Assembly: GCA_029261925.1 (NCBI GenBank) | Contig: JAJDAJ010000022.1 | Coordinates: 1-64,000 of the forward strand | Origin: Deltaproteobacteria bacterium | GTDB lineage: Bacteria; Myxococcota_A; UBA9160; SZUA-336 | DNA length: 64,000 bases | Direction: 5' to 3' | In this document: positions 52,708 through 61,700 of the stretch, one piece after another | Numbering within the stretch: position 1 is the first letter of the stretch | How the letters are laid out: each line of letters starts with the position of its first letter | Program-made: the position numbers and the translations under genes | Notes under the pieces: generated by a model | Told to the model about the DNA's origin: nothing | The model's database searches: none | What the model saw: only the letters and a program-made list of their open reading frames with translations

Positions 52708-52728
52708 AATTCAAGTATATACTGGGAT
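52708..52728. promoter_or_regulatory. Candidate divergent promoter/operator with palindrome AGTATATACT
   Basis: A 10-bp perfect palindrome (52714-52723) lies in the only A/T-rich patch (GAATTCAAGTATATACTGGGATC) between the divergent amidohydrolase and TetR genes. This is where a TetR-family autorepressor usually binds. The TATATA could also serve as a -10 element. Its length is short for a TetR site; the assignment is inference. Confidence 0.45.
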
Positions 52729-52803
52729 CATGGACGTCCCGGGGCCGGGCGTCAACCGAAAACCAGCCACTGCTTGGATGTTGAAGGACCAGCGGGAGGG
52801 CGC

Positions 52804-53439
52804 ATGCCGGTCCGGGATTCCCTGTCGCCGCGGCGTCGGCCGCGCCAGAAGCGCGCGGTCGAGACGGTGGAGCGCATCCTCGACACCACCGCCGAGCTGC
52901 TCGACGAGGTGGGCTTCGAGAGGCTGACGACCAACGCCGTGGCCGAGCGCAGCGGGATCAACGTCGCATCGCTCTACGGCTACTTCCCCAACAAGTTCGC
53001 GATCCTGGCGGCGCTCTGGGAGCGCGCGGGCCGCGAGCAGCGCGCCTTCCTGGAGCGCGCGCTGGCAGAGACCGGCGACGAGACCGATCTGATCGAGGTC
53101 CTGCGTCGCTCGCTGATCGCCTTCAACGAGCTGGCTCTGCGCGAGCCGGGGCACGCCGAGCTCGCCGAGGCCATGCGCTCGGCGCCCGAGCTGGCGGAGC
53201 TCTGGGAGGCCGAGAGGCGCCAGGCGGTCGCCCAGCTCGCGCGCCTGCTGCGCTCGCGGCCCGACTTCGAGATCACGCGCGCCCAGACCGAGCGCATCGC
53301 GCCGGTGCTGATCGAGGCGACGTCGGGCGTGTCGCGCCTGCTGCGCTCGTCGTCGCCGCGCCGGCGCCTCCAGTACGTGCGCGAGCTCGAGCGCATGCTG
53401 AGCGCCTACATGGAGACCTACCGGGTCCCGGCCGACTAG
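52804..53439 (+). CDS. TetR/AcrR-family transcriptional regulator
   Basis: 211 residues. ATG 52804 follows GGGAGGG. N-terminal helix-turn-helix domain: RAVETVERILDTTAELLDEVGFERLTTNAVAERSGINVASLYGYFPNK, written here only as family features: a helix 1 of ~15 residues, TTNAVAERSGIN as helix 2, and SLYGYFPNKFAI as recognition helix with the Tyr-Phe pair. The C-terminal helical ligand domain ends RELERMLSAYMETYR. It most likely represses the divergent amidohydrolase and itself. The inducer is probably a hydrophobic acyl or aromatic compound. Its TAG stop is interlocked with the stop of the following convergent gene. Confidence 0.92.
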   Translation: MPVRDSLSPRRRPRQKRAVETVERILDTTAELLDEVGFERLTTNAVAERSGINVASLYGYFPNKFAILAALWERAGREQRAFLERALAETGDETDLIEVLRRSLIAFNELALREPGHAELAEAMRSAPELAELWEAERRQAVAQLARLLRSRPDFEITRAQTERIAPVLIEATSGVSRLLRSSSPRRRLQYVRELERMLSAYMETYRVPAD

Positions 53440-54587
53440 CCCGGCGGCTCCCCGCCCAGAAGGCCACGCGCGTACTCGTCGTAGTGCCGGCGATCCACGT
53501 ACATGTGCAGCCCGCCGGTGAACATGTCGCGAAAGCAGCGCTGTACCAGGCTCGGGTTGCGCAGGCCCTGGCTGCCGGCGTGGCGGTACGCGAAGAGCGT
53601 CGCGTCCTCGCAGACCTCGGTCATGTAGGCCACCGCGGCGAAGATCTCCTGCGTGTCCCCGGGACCGGCGCGGTCGCGGCTGGCGAGCTTCTCGACCAGG
53701 CGCCCGAAGAGCTCGTGCACCAGCAGCCGGACCGAGCGCACGGCGAGCGTCTTCTGACCCAGCTGGCGCTGGAAGGACTGCTGGTCGCGCAGCGGCGGCG
53801 CCCCCATGCGCGCGCGCCCGCTCTCGGCGATGCCCTGGATCTCGTCGAGCGCGCGCTGCGCCACGCCCAGGCCCCAGCCCGCGTGACCGATACCCGCGAG
53901 CGCGATCGGGCCGAGCCGGAAGAGCGCGCCCCCGTGATGCACCTCGGGGCGGAAGATCGGGAAGGTCCAGCCCGCCTCGACGAGCTGCTCGGTGACCTCG
54001 TAGTCGAAGCTCCCCGTGCCGCGCAGGCCCATCACGTCCCAGCCGTCGAGCAGGCGGATGCCGTCGCGCGGCACGAAGAAGCACAGGTACGCCGGTACGC
54101 CCTCGTCGATCATCTCCGGCTGGCCGTCGGGACCCAGGAGCATGCCCCCGCCGCCCGCGTGCGTGGCGTGGCCGATGCCGCTGCCGAACTGGAAGCGACC
54201 GCTCACCCGGTAGGCGCCGCCCTGGCGCGAGATCGAGGCGAACGGGCTGAACTGACCGGCAATCGATCCCCGCTCCGTGCCGACGATCGCGCGCGCCGCG
54301 TCCTCGTCGAGGAACGCCACGTACGAGGTGGCGCTGGCGTTCGCCATCAGCGACCAGCCGACCGATCCGTCTGCATACGCCAGCTCCTCGAAGACGTCGA
54401 GAAGCTCCGAGGGCCCGGCCTCGAGACCGCCGAGCGACGCCGGGACCATCACGTGGAAGAACCGCTCGCGGGCGAACGCGTCCACCAGCGGCTTGGTCAT
54501 GCTCAGCTCGCGATCGGTGGCGTCGGCCTCGTCCTCGATGAGCGGGCGCAGGGCGCGGGCCCGCGACAGGAGATCGGTCTGTGACAT
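53436..54587 (-). CDS. Acyl-CoA-dehydrogenase-fold flavoprotein (HsaA/monooxygenase-like)
   Basis: 383 residues from ATG 54587. The fold is that of the acyl-CoA-dehydrogenase/HpaH-like group: N-terminal helices, VPASLGGLEAGPSELLDVFEELAYADGSVGWSLM written only as short features, then the beta domain with YRVSGRFQFGSG and FPIFRPEVHHGG, and a C-terminal domain with ESGRARMGAPPLRDQQSFQ. The pattern resembles flavin-dependent monooxygenases such as HsaA/DszC that need a separate reductase, more than acyl-CoA dehydrogenases. No reductase is adjacent. CTAG at 53436-53439 carries its stop and that of the TetR gene on opposite strands. Confidence 0.82.
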   Translation of the reverse strand: MSQTDLLSRARALRPLIEDEADATDRELSMTKPLVDAFARERFFHVMVPASLGGLEAGPSELLDVFEELAYADGSVGWSLMANASATSYVAFLDEDAARAIVGTERGSIAGQFSPFASISRQGGAYRVSGRFQFGSGIGHATHAGGGGMLLGPDGQPEMIDEGVPAYLCFFVPRDGIRLLDGWDVMGLRGTGSFDYEVTEQLVEAGWTFPIFRPEVHHGGALFRLGPIALAGIGHAGWGLGVAQRALDEIQGIAESGRARMGAPPLRDQQSFQRQLGQKTLAVRSVRLLVHELFGRLVEKLASRDRAGPGDTQEIFAAVAYMTEVCEDATLFAYRHAGSQGLRNPSLVQRCFRDMFTGGLHMYVDRRHYDEYARGLLGGEPPG

Positions 54588-54715
54588 CGCGGCCACTCTA
54601 ACAACGCGCTCGCGAGCCCGCAGGACCGCGACCGCGCGCGTGTCCGGCGTCACAGAGCGGCCTCCGATCTGCCCCTAGAGTCCCGTTTGCCGAATCGTTC
54701 CTTGGAGGGAGACGA

Positions 54716-55360
54716 ATGAAGCGGTTGCTCTCACTGGCGCTCGCGGTGATTCCCGCGCTCGCCGCGGCCCAGGAGCCCGGAGACAGCATCGTCCGGGTCG
54801 CGCTCGACCCGGACGGGGCGCCCGCACGAGCGGTCATGCTGCTGGATCAGCATGGACCGCTCGCGTGGGCCCCGGTTCCCGACCTCTGCGAGCGGGACGC
54901 CTGCATCCTGCGCCTCGAGGTCGAGCTGCCCTCGGGAAACGTCTGGGCGGTGGCCGTCAACGACGCGGGCGCCAGCCCGCCCTCGAACGTGCGCAGCGGC
55001 GGCAGCTACCCGACCGTCTACGAGCTGTCCGACATCAACGGGGACGGCAGGGTCGACGTGATCGACCTGCTACAGCTCAGCCGCAGCCTGCATGCCGGCG
55101 CCCCGGGCGACAGCAACCAGGACGGCTCGGTGGACGTGGGTGACATCCTGACCACGAGCGGGGCCGTCTTCGCACCCGGGCAGCAGCTCTCGGCCGACGC
55201 GAATCGCGACGGCCGGGTCGACGTCGCCGACGTGCTCTTCATCAGCCGCAGCATCTTCGGCGAGCAGGGCGACGATCCGGCCGACGTCAATCTCGACGGT
55301 CGGGTCGACGTGAGCGACGTGCTGATGCTGTCGCGCATGATCTCGGCGGAAGCTCCCTGA
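54716..55360 (+). CDS. Small secreted protein made largely of four dockerin-like calcium repeats
   Basis: 214 residues. GGAGGGAGACG precedes ATG 54716, and the signal peptide is MKRLLSLALAVIPALAAA-Q. Residues ~25-100 are a small beta-like domain with one Cys pair (CERDAC). Residues ~103-210 are four dockerin-like EF-hand-type repeats: DINGDGRVDVIDLLQLSRSL, DSNQDGSVDVGDILTTS, DANRDGRVDVADVLFISRS and DVNLDGRVDVSDVLMLSRM. Thus two dockerin pairs occur in one chain, with hydrophobic recognition patches at IDLLQLS, VLFIS and VLMLS. No cysteine framing as in the other tails. Divergent from the flavoprotein gene. Confidence 0.87.
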   Translation: MKRLLSLALAVIPALAAAQEPGDSIVRVALDPDGAPARAVMLLDQHGPLAWAPVPDLCERDACILRLEVELPSGNVWAVAVNDAGASPPSNVRSGGSYPTVYELSDINGDGRVDVIDLLQLSRSLHAGAPGDSNQDGSVDVGDILTTSGAVFAPGQQLSADANRDGRVDVADVLFISRSIFGEQGDDPADVNLDGRVDVSDVLMLSRMISAEAP

Positions 55361-55366
55361 GGCCGG

Positions 55367-55398
55367 CCGCCAGGGGACGCCTTGGCGTCCCCTGGCGG
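55367..55398. terminator. Perfect 15-bp hairpin after the four-dockerin gene
   Basis: CCGCCAGGGGACGCC (55367-55381) and its exact complement (55384-55398) are separated by TT, a few bases after the stop. It also lies at the 3' end of the opposite-strand dockerin remnant, so it may be bidirectional. No U-tract. Confidence 0.6.
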
Positions 55399-55530
55399 TC
55401 ACGTCGCCGCGCCGAGCCGGCGCCAGGGCGCGGGCCAGCGGCTGCAGTACGCCCGGGCCCCGAAGATCTTCGCGTTCGGCCCCAGGATGTCGCCCACGTT
55501 GCAGGCGCCGTCGTCGTTCGCGTCGCAGAG
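55399..55530 (-). pseudogene. Orphan dockerin-half remnant on the minus strand
   Basis: The minus strand from about 55530 to 55399 encodes [20 protein letters not shown], then [16 protein letters not shown] and a short tail. This matches the second dockerin half and Cys-x(3)-P-x-P end of the proteins at 21894 and 55640 almost residue for residue. The upstream 24 codons in the frame show no TSP3 or first dockerin half, and the only start is a TTG at 55602. It reads as the tail of a lost or truncated paralog lying head-to-head with the next dockerin gene. A short functional peptide cannot be excluded. Confidence 0.65.
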
Positions 55531-55639
55531 CGGGCCGATCCGGAATCCTCCGGCGACCGACCTACTCCCGTCGAGCTCCGGAGCTTCCCCGGAGAGCAGC
55601 AATCAGGCACAATGCCGCGGGGTTACGCAGGGAATCGAG

Positions 55640-58600
55640 ATGCGCATCGCATGCCTGGTCCTGGGACTCGCGCTGGCCGCTGCGCTGCCGGTGCGGTCCG
55701 AGGAGGTCACCCTGACCGTGCGCCAGCAGGCGCCCGGCTCGGACCTCTGGGACCTCTCGGTGCAGACCGACACCGACCTGGCCCTGATCCGGGTGACCGC
55801 GACCGACGCGATCGACTGGACCCTCGATCCCAACCACGTGGACGCGCTCACCAGCTTCGCCGGAGACATCGGCTTCGGCGGGCTGACCGTCGAGATGCGC
55901 CCGGTCGGCGCCGCCTTCCCGGGCAACGCCGAGACCCCGCTGGGCATCCTGCAGGCGGATTCGCCGGGAACGCCGATCACGCTGCTGCTCGCGAACCAGG
56001 CCGGGCAGGTCGCCGACGTGCAGTTCAACGACCTGACCCCGCTGGCGACCACGCAGAGCGTGAGCGCCGGCGCGTGGAGCGTGACGCTCGACCTCTCTGG
56101 GAGCGAGGTGACCAGCGTGATCCCGGTGGCCGGCCTTCCCCAGGTCACGAGCGACGTGACGGGCAGCCTGGTGCTCGCGTTCCCCGGCTGGAGCGACGGT
56201 GAGATCGGCGCCACCAAGGGACAGCTGCTCTCGGGCCAGCTCTTCTACCTGCTGCTCTGGAACGGCCCCGACTACCTGCTCGACTTCGACGTGCAGCTCG
56301 CGCTCGCCGGCGGCAGCGGGAGCTTCGACGCGGAGGGGCTCCGCCTCGATGGCGAGACGCGCTGGCAGGAGGGGGGAGAGGCGAAGTGCGCGGGCTCCGG
56401 CTGCGGCGCCGGCCAGCTGCCCCCGGAGGGGCCCTCGGCGCTGACGCGCCTGTCGCGCGTGCGCCTGGCCCCGATCGCGTTCGCGAACGGCGTGCCGGGT
56501 CCCTTCGTGGTCTCGATCTCGACCCGCATCGATCACCGCGTCGAGACCGTGGTGCAGGGCTTCGACCTGCTCGGCACCGAGATCTCGCGGCAGTTCAGCA
56601 TTCCGGTCTGCGGCAACCAGGTCGTGGATCCGGGCGAGGACTGCGACGACGGCGGCACCCAGGGCGGCGACGGCTGCTCGGCGACCTGCGCCGACGAGGA
56701 TCCCGACCGCGACGGCGTGCCCGACGGCCAGGACAACTGCCCGTCGGACCGCAATGCCGACCAGGCCGATACCGACGGCGACCAGACCGGCGATGCCTGC
56801 GACGATGACCTCGACGGCGATCAGCTGATCAACCTCCTGGACCTGGATCGAGACGGCGACGGCGTGCTCGACTTCCTCGACAACTGCATCGAGGTCCCCA
56901 ACTTCGCCCAGCTCGACAGCTTCGGCCTGTTCGGGCTGGGTGACGCCTGCGACTTCGACCTTCCGGTCGATTGCTCGAGCTTCTGGGGCTTCTTCAGCCC
57001 GTTCTGCTTCGCGCACCGCGAGCCCACCGACACTCCCGACGTCTTCGCATTCCGGTGGCACCGGGATCCGGGTGCGACCTACACGCGCGACCTGCCACTG
57101 CCCCTGTTTCCCGAGGGCGCGGGCGTCTGCAATCTCGACCGGATCGATCGCGAGATCTTCTCGAGCTACTCACAACCGGAGCGGCGCGCATGCTGCAGTT
57201 GGCGCGTCAGCTGCGACCTCGGGTCGTTCCCGGTGGACTGCCTGTGTGCACTCGACTCCGCCGGCCAGTGCGAGCTGGCTTCCGACGGCGGTAGCCTGCG
57301 CGAGATCTGGGTGAAGTCCTACCCACTGGATGACCCCGGGCCGAACAGCGACGCCGACATCTTCCCGGATCACTGCGACAACTGCCCTACGCTGTCCAAT
57401 CCGCTGCAGATCGACACCGACGGGGACGGCAGCGGCGACGCCTGCGACTTCGACGACGACGACGACGGGATCTTCGACCTGTTCGACCTCTGCGACACGG
57501 TCTTCTCCGCACCGTTCAACGCCGACAGCGACGGCGACGGCGTCGGTGACGACTGCGACGTGTGCCCGGCGGTGCCGGATGCAGGCCAGGCCGACAGCGA
57601 CGGGGACGGGACCGGCGACGCCTGCGTGGCCGCTGTGCTGGGCGACGCCGATGGGGACTTCTGGGCCGACGCACTCGACGTCTGCCCCGCCGTGTTCGAT
57701 CCGGACCAGACCGATACCACCGGCAACGGCACGGGCGACGCCTGCACGCCCCCGACCCTCCCCAGCACCGACGCCTGCTACCTCGCCAGCGACACGATCG
57801 GGGCACCCGGCGGTGGCTCCGACCCGGTCTACGACCCCGGCACGTCGATCGTCTGGGACGATACGCTCGGCCTCACCACGAACAGCGTCATCGGCCCCCT
57901 CGACATCGGCTTCCCGTTCCACTTCTACGGCCAGACGTACACGCAGTACTTCGTGTCGTCGAACGGCTTCGTGGTCTTCCCCGGAGGGGTCGCCGTCGGC
58001 GACGCCGGCATCGATCCGGTCCCGGATCCGCTCGCCCCGAACGGCTATGTCGCGGGCATCTGGGCGGCACAGCTGCACGACCCGGCGACGATCACGGCCG
58101 TGCGCACCACGCTGACGGGCAGCGCGGGCGCACGACGCCGGATGATCGACTTCGGCGACTACCAGCTCCTGTCGGGCCAGGTCTTCGACGGCTTCCGCAT
58201 CGAGCTGCACGAGACGACCGACCGGATCGAGGTCCACTACCGCGCTGCCGGCGCCAGCGTGGTCAGTCCGGGGATGGCCGGCATCGAGTCGCCCGCCGGT
58301 GATGCGGGCCTGCAGTGGGCGGGCCGTCCGGGCGGCAGTGCGTTCCTGATCGCGGGTCAGGCCGTGCGCTACACGCCCCAGGCCGGAGCCACCAGCGACG
58401 CCGACGCCGACGGGATCGCCGACTGTCGCGACAACTGCCAGGTCGAGCCGAATCCGGCACAGATGAATGCCGACGGCGACGACCGCGGCGACGCCTGCGA
58501 GTGCGGCGACCAGACGGGCGACGGATTCGTCAACGTGGCCGACATCCTGGCGATCAACCGCGCCCTGTTCGGCCTTGAGCCGGTCTCGCCGCTCTGCGAC

Positions 58601-58699
58601 GCGAACCACGACGGCCTGTGCAACGTGGCCGACATTCTCGCGGTCAACGCGCACATCTTCGGAGCGCCCACCTTCTGCAGCGCGTTCCCGGCGCCCTGA
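55640..58699 (+). CDS. Very large secreted TSP3-repeat protein with dockerin-like tail
   Basis: 1019 residues from ATG 55640 (AGGGA upstream; the frame to 55382 is a leader without start signal). Signal peptide: [20 protein letters not shown] ~280-residue beta-rich N-terminal domain leads to a Cys-rich DUF4215-like repeat ([14 protein letters not shown] ... DGCSATCAD). TSP3 calcium repeats follow in several blocks ([49 protein letters not shown]). After ~700 comes a nidogen-like beta domain ([20 protein letters not shown]), then a last TSP3 and two dockerin halves ending CSAFPAP. The Cys-rich DUF4215 block is typical of myxobacterial exoproteins. Surface or matrix role likely; partner unknown. 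Confidence 0.88.
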   Translation: MRIACLVLGLALAAALPVRSEEVTLTVRQQAPGSDLWDLSVQTDTDLALIRVTATDAIDWTLDPNHVDALTSFAGDIGFGGLTVEMRPVGAAFPGNAETPLGILQADSPGTPITLLLANQAGQVADVQFNDLTPLATTQSVSAGAWSVTLDLSGSEVTSVIPVAGLPQVTSDVTGSLVLAFPGWSDGEIGATKGQLLSGQLFYLLLWNGPDYLLDFDVQLALAGGSGSFDAEGLRLDGETRWQEGGEAKCAGSGCGAGQLPPEGPSALTRLSRVRLAPIAFANGVPGPFVVSISTRIDHRVETVVQGFDLLGTEISRQFSIPVCGNQVVDPGEDCDDGGTQGGDGCSATCADEDPDRDGVPDGQDNCPSDRNADQADTDGDQTGDACDDDLDGDQLINLLDLDRDGDGVLDFLDNCIEVPNFAQLDSFGLFGLGDACDFDLPVDCSSFWGFFSPFCFAHREPTDTPDVFAFRWHRDPGATYTRDLPLPLFPEGAGVCNLDRIDREIFSSYSQPERRACCSWRVSCDLGSFPVDCLCALDSAGQCELASDGGSLREIWVKSYPLDDPGPNSDADIFPDHCDNCPTLSNPLQIDTDGDGSGDACDFDDDDDGIFDLFDLCDTVFSAPFNADSDGDGVGDDCDVCPAVPDAGQADSDGDGTGDACVAAVLGDADGDFWADALDVCPAVFDPDQTDTTGNGTGDACTPPTLPSTDACYLASDTIGAPGGGSDPVYDPGTSIVWDDTLGLTTNSVIGPLDIGFPFHFYGQTYTQYFVSSNGFVVFPGGVAVGDAGIDPVPDPLAPNGYVAGIWAAQLHDPATITAVRTTLTGSAGARRRMIDFGDYQLLSGQVFDGFRIELHETTDRIEVHYRAAGASVVSPGMAGIESPAGDAGLQWAGRPGGSAFLIAGQAVRYTPQAGATSDADADGIADCRDNCQVEPNPAQMNADGDDRGDACECGDQTGDGFVNVADILAINRALFGLEPVSPLCDANHDGLCNVADILAVNAHIFGAPTFCSAFPAP

Positions 58700-58710
58700 A
58701 CGCGCACCGC

Positions 58711-58726
58711 GCAGGCTGCTAGAGCC
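58711..58726. repeat. Half-site of the palindromic repeat at the end of the CHAT gene
   Basis: GCAGGCTGCTAGAGCC differs at one base from the right end of copy 1 (27157-27172). Like there, its CTA encodes the minus-strand TAG stop of the adjoining gene. The other arm is absent, so it is a half-element or chance resemblance; low certainty. Confidence 0.4.
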
Positions 58727-61700
58727 AGCTCCCGATCAGCACGAAGGCCGACCAGTCGACCGGGTGCTGGTAGGCCGGGTCGCGCAGCAGCGTGACCTGG
58801 GCCCTCTGGAGCGCCGCGGCCCGCGAGTCTCCCGCCTCGAGCCCCGCGTAGAAGCCCTCGACCAGGCGCGCGGCCGCGCGGTCGTCCACGTACCACAGGC
58901 TGGCCAGCGCACTGCGCGCGCCGGCCTGCAGGGCCACGCCGGCGATCCCCAGCACCGCGCGGTCGTCGCCACTGGCGGTGTGGCAGGCGCTCATGGTGAG
59001 CAGCTCGATGGGGCTGCCGGAGCTGGACGTGTCGCGAACCAGGGCGCCCAGGCGATCGGCGCGCAGGCGGTCCTCGTAGGTCAGCACGAAGGCCTCCTCG
59101 ATGCTGCCGCCGAACTGCGCGTGCGAGGCCAGGTGCACCATCCCGTGGTCGCTCGCGCGCAGCGAGCGCTCCAGGCCCGCGAGCACGAAGCGCTCGTCGA
59201 GCAGGGTCTCGCCGCCGAACAGACCCTCGAGCGCCTCGATCTCCTCGCCGACCGCCGCCAGCGCAGGGAAGCCCTGCACCGCCCGCGTGAGCCCGGCGCG
59301 CAGCATCGACTGCCGCGGCAGCGCGAGCGCGCGCGGCTCGACCAGCGTCAGGCCCGGCGCGACCGCCACGGCGTGCTGCTCGATCAGGAACTCGCGCGAG
59401 TCGCGGTCGAGCAGCGCGGCCATCGGGATCGAGCGCAGCCGGGCGGGCAGCGCGAAGACCAGCACCTCCGGCTGCACCCGCGCGATCTCGCCGGACAGCG
59501 GCCGCACCAGCCAGTCGTACAGCCGCGCCGCCGCGGTCCGGTAGGCGGGCGAGGTGCGATCGCGCAGATCGAAGCGCAGCTGAGCGGCGACGCGCTCGAC
59601 CTCGGACCCGGTGACGTCCACGCGCAGCGACTCGATGCGCTGCCCCGCGCTCACGATCAGCTCGGTCCGGTCCGGCAGGACCACGGGTCGGATCAGCAGC
59701 ACACCCGGCAGCTCGGAGATGGAGCGCCGGTGGTCCGCGGTCAGGCAGACGTCGCCGAAGTAGTCCTCGAGCTCGGCCACGCCCCCGCTCTCGGCGGCCG
59801 CGAGCGCCTCGCGCAGCAGGTCGGCGCGCTCGCCGGGGTTCTCGGTCCGCGCGGCGCGGCGCAGCAGCGCGTCGGCGAGCGTGGTCGCCACTGCCGCGGT
59901 CGGGAACGCGCGCGTGAAGGCGCGCGGGTCGCGCCCACGCCCGGCCGCGTCGAGGCGCAGGGCCTCGAGCGTGCGGACGGCACCCCGCAGCGAGGCCAGT
60001 GCGCGCTCGAGCTCGCCGCGCCGCATCAGCAGCTCGCCGGCGCGCCACTGCCAGCGGTAGCGCGCCTCGGCCGAGCGCGCGCGCTCGGCCGAGAGCAGCG
60101 CGCGGCGTATACCGACGAGCGCCTCGTCGAGTCGGTCCTTCTCCGCGTAGAGCTGCGCCAGGTGCCCCCAGGCGTAGGACGCCGCGAGCCAGTCCTCGCC
60201 GCCCTCGGCCAGGGCACTGGCGCGCGCGTATGCGTGATGCGCGCCGTCCCCGCCCACGCGCTCCAGCCCGCGCGCGACCCGCAGCCAGAGCCAGGCATCA
60301 TCGCTTCCGCTCGCGAGCTCGAGGGCCATCGTGAGCGCCGCCCGCGCGCCGGCGCGGTCGCCCGCCTCCACGAGACCGAGGGCGCGCTCGACCTCGGTGC
60401 GCGCGCGCCCCGCGTCGGTGCCCGAGAGCGCGCCGGGCGCCGGCGCCAGCGGCAGGTCGGGGCTCGGCGGCAGTGCGTCGCGTCCCAGCACCAGGAACTG
60501 GCCCGCCGCATCCTGGTCGCGCAGCGCGCAGCGGTCGCGCAGCAGCGCGCTGGCGTCGGCGAACGCGTCCGGGAGCTGGATGACCGCACCGTTTAGATCG
60601 GCGTCGGGCGACAGGATCTCGACCGTACCGTCCACGCCGAAGTCCGAGCTGGCGTCGATCACGCTGCGCCCCAGCCCGAAGAGGTGGTCGGCGCGGATGC
60701 GGATCTCGCCACCCTGGCCGCGGGTCGCGCGCGCGAGGATGCGCGCGCCGTCCAGCACCACGAAGCGCGGGTCGATGTCGACGTCGCCGCCCAGGCTGTC
60801 CACCCCGCCGGCCACGCTGGCCACCAGCGCGCTGTCGCGCACGTGCACGAGCTCGGTGGCCTCGATCGAGATGCCGCCGCCGAGCTCCAGCGCGTCTACC
60901 GCGAGCGCGGCGCCGTCGAGGATCTCGACCGTGCGCGCAGCCTCGACGCGCACGCTTCCGCCGTCACCGCTGCCGGTGCTCTCGGCCGCCAGGCGAGCGC
61001 CATCGCGCACGACGACCTCCGCACCGCGCAGCGTCACGCTGCCGCCGCTCCCGCTGCCCCGGGTCAGGCCGCGGACCTCGCCGCCGTCGAAGACCTCGAT
61101 GCGCGGAGCGGAGATGAGCGTGCTGCCGGCCGCGCCCGTGCTGCGCTGCGAGGTCGTGCCCACGCGCGAGGGCCGGTCCGGGCCCCTGCCCGCGATCCGC
61201 ACGAGGCCGTCGGCGTGCACCTCCACGGCACCGCCCGCGCCGCTCGCGAGCGCCGCGGCGGGGTCGGTCGAGAAGCTGCTGGCGTCGATCGCCGCCCCGC
61301 CGAGCACCTCGACGCGATCCGCGTCGATCCGCACGCTGCCGCCGTCACCGACGGCCTCGGTCAGTGCCAGGATGCGCGCCTGCGCGTCGAGGCGCAGCTC
61401 GTCCACGCGGATGCGGATCTCGCCCGCGTCGCGCTCGGGCACCCGCGAGCGCGTGCTGCTGAGGATCCCGCTGGCGTCGGCGGGCTCCAGCGCGTCACCC
61501 GAGATGTCGAGCACGCGCGCCTGCAGCTCGATGTCGCCACCCGCGCCGCGCGTGCTCGCCGAGCTCGAGATGCGCGCGCCCTGCGACAGCCGGACCGCGC
61601 CGCCGGCCTGGACGCGGATCTCCCCGCCGCTGCCCGGAGCGGTGAGCTCGCCGGCGACCCGGACGCTGCCCGCGCCACCGAGGCGCCAGAGGTCGATCGT

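Noticed and set aside
52701-52722. Sigma-54-like promoter (TGGCAC followed by five bases)
   Set aside because: The second element reads CAAGT instead of TTGCA, and no sigma-54 activator gene is nearby.
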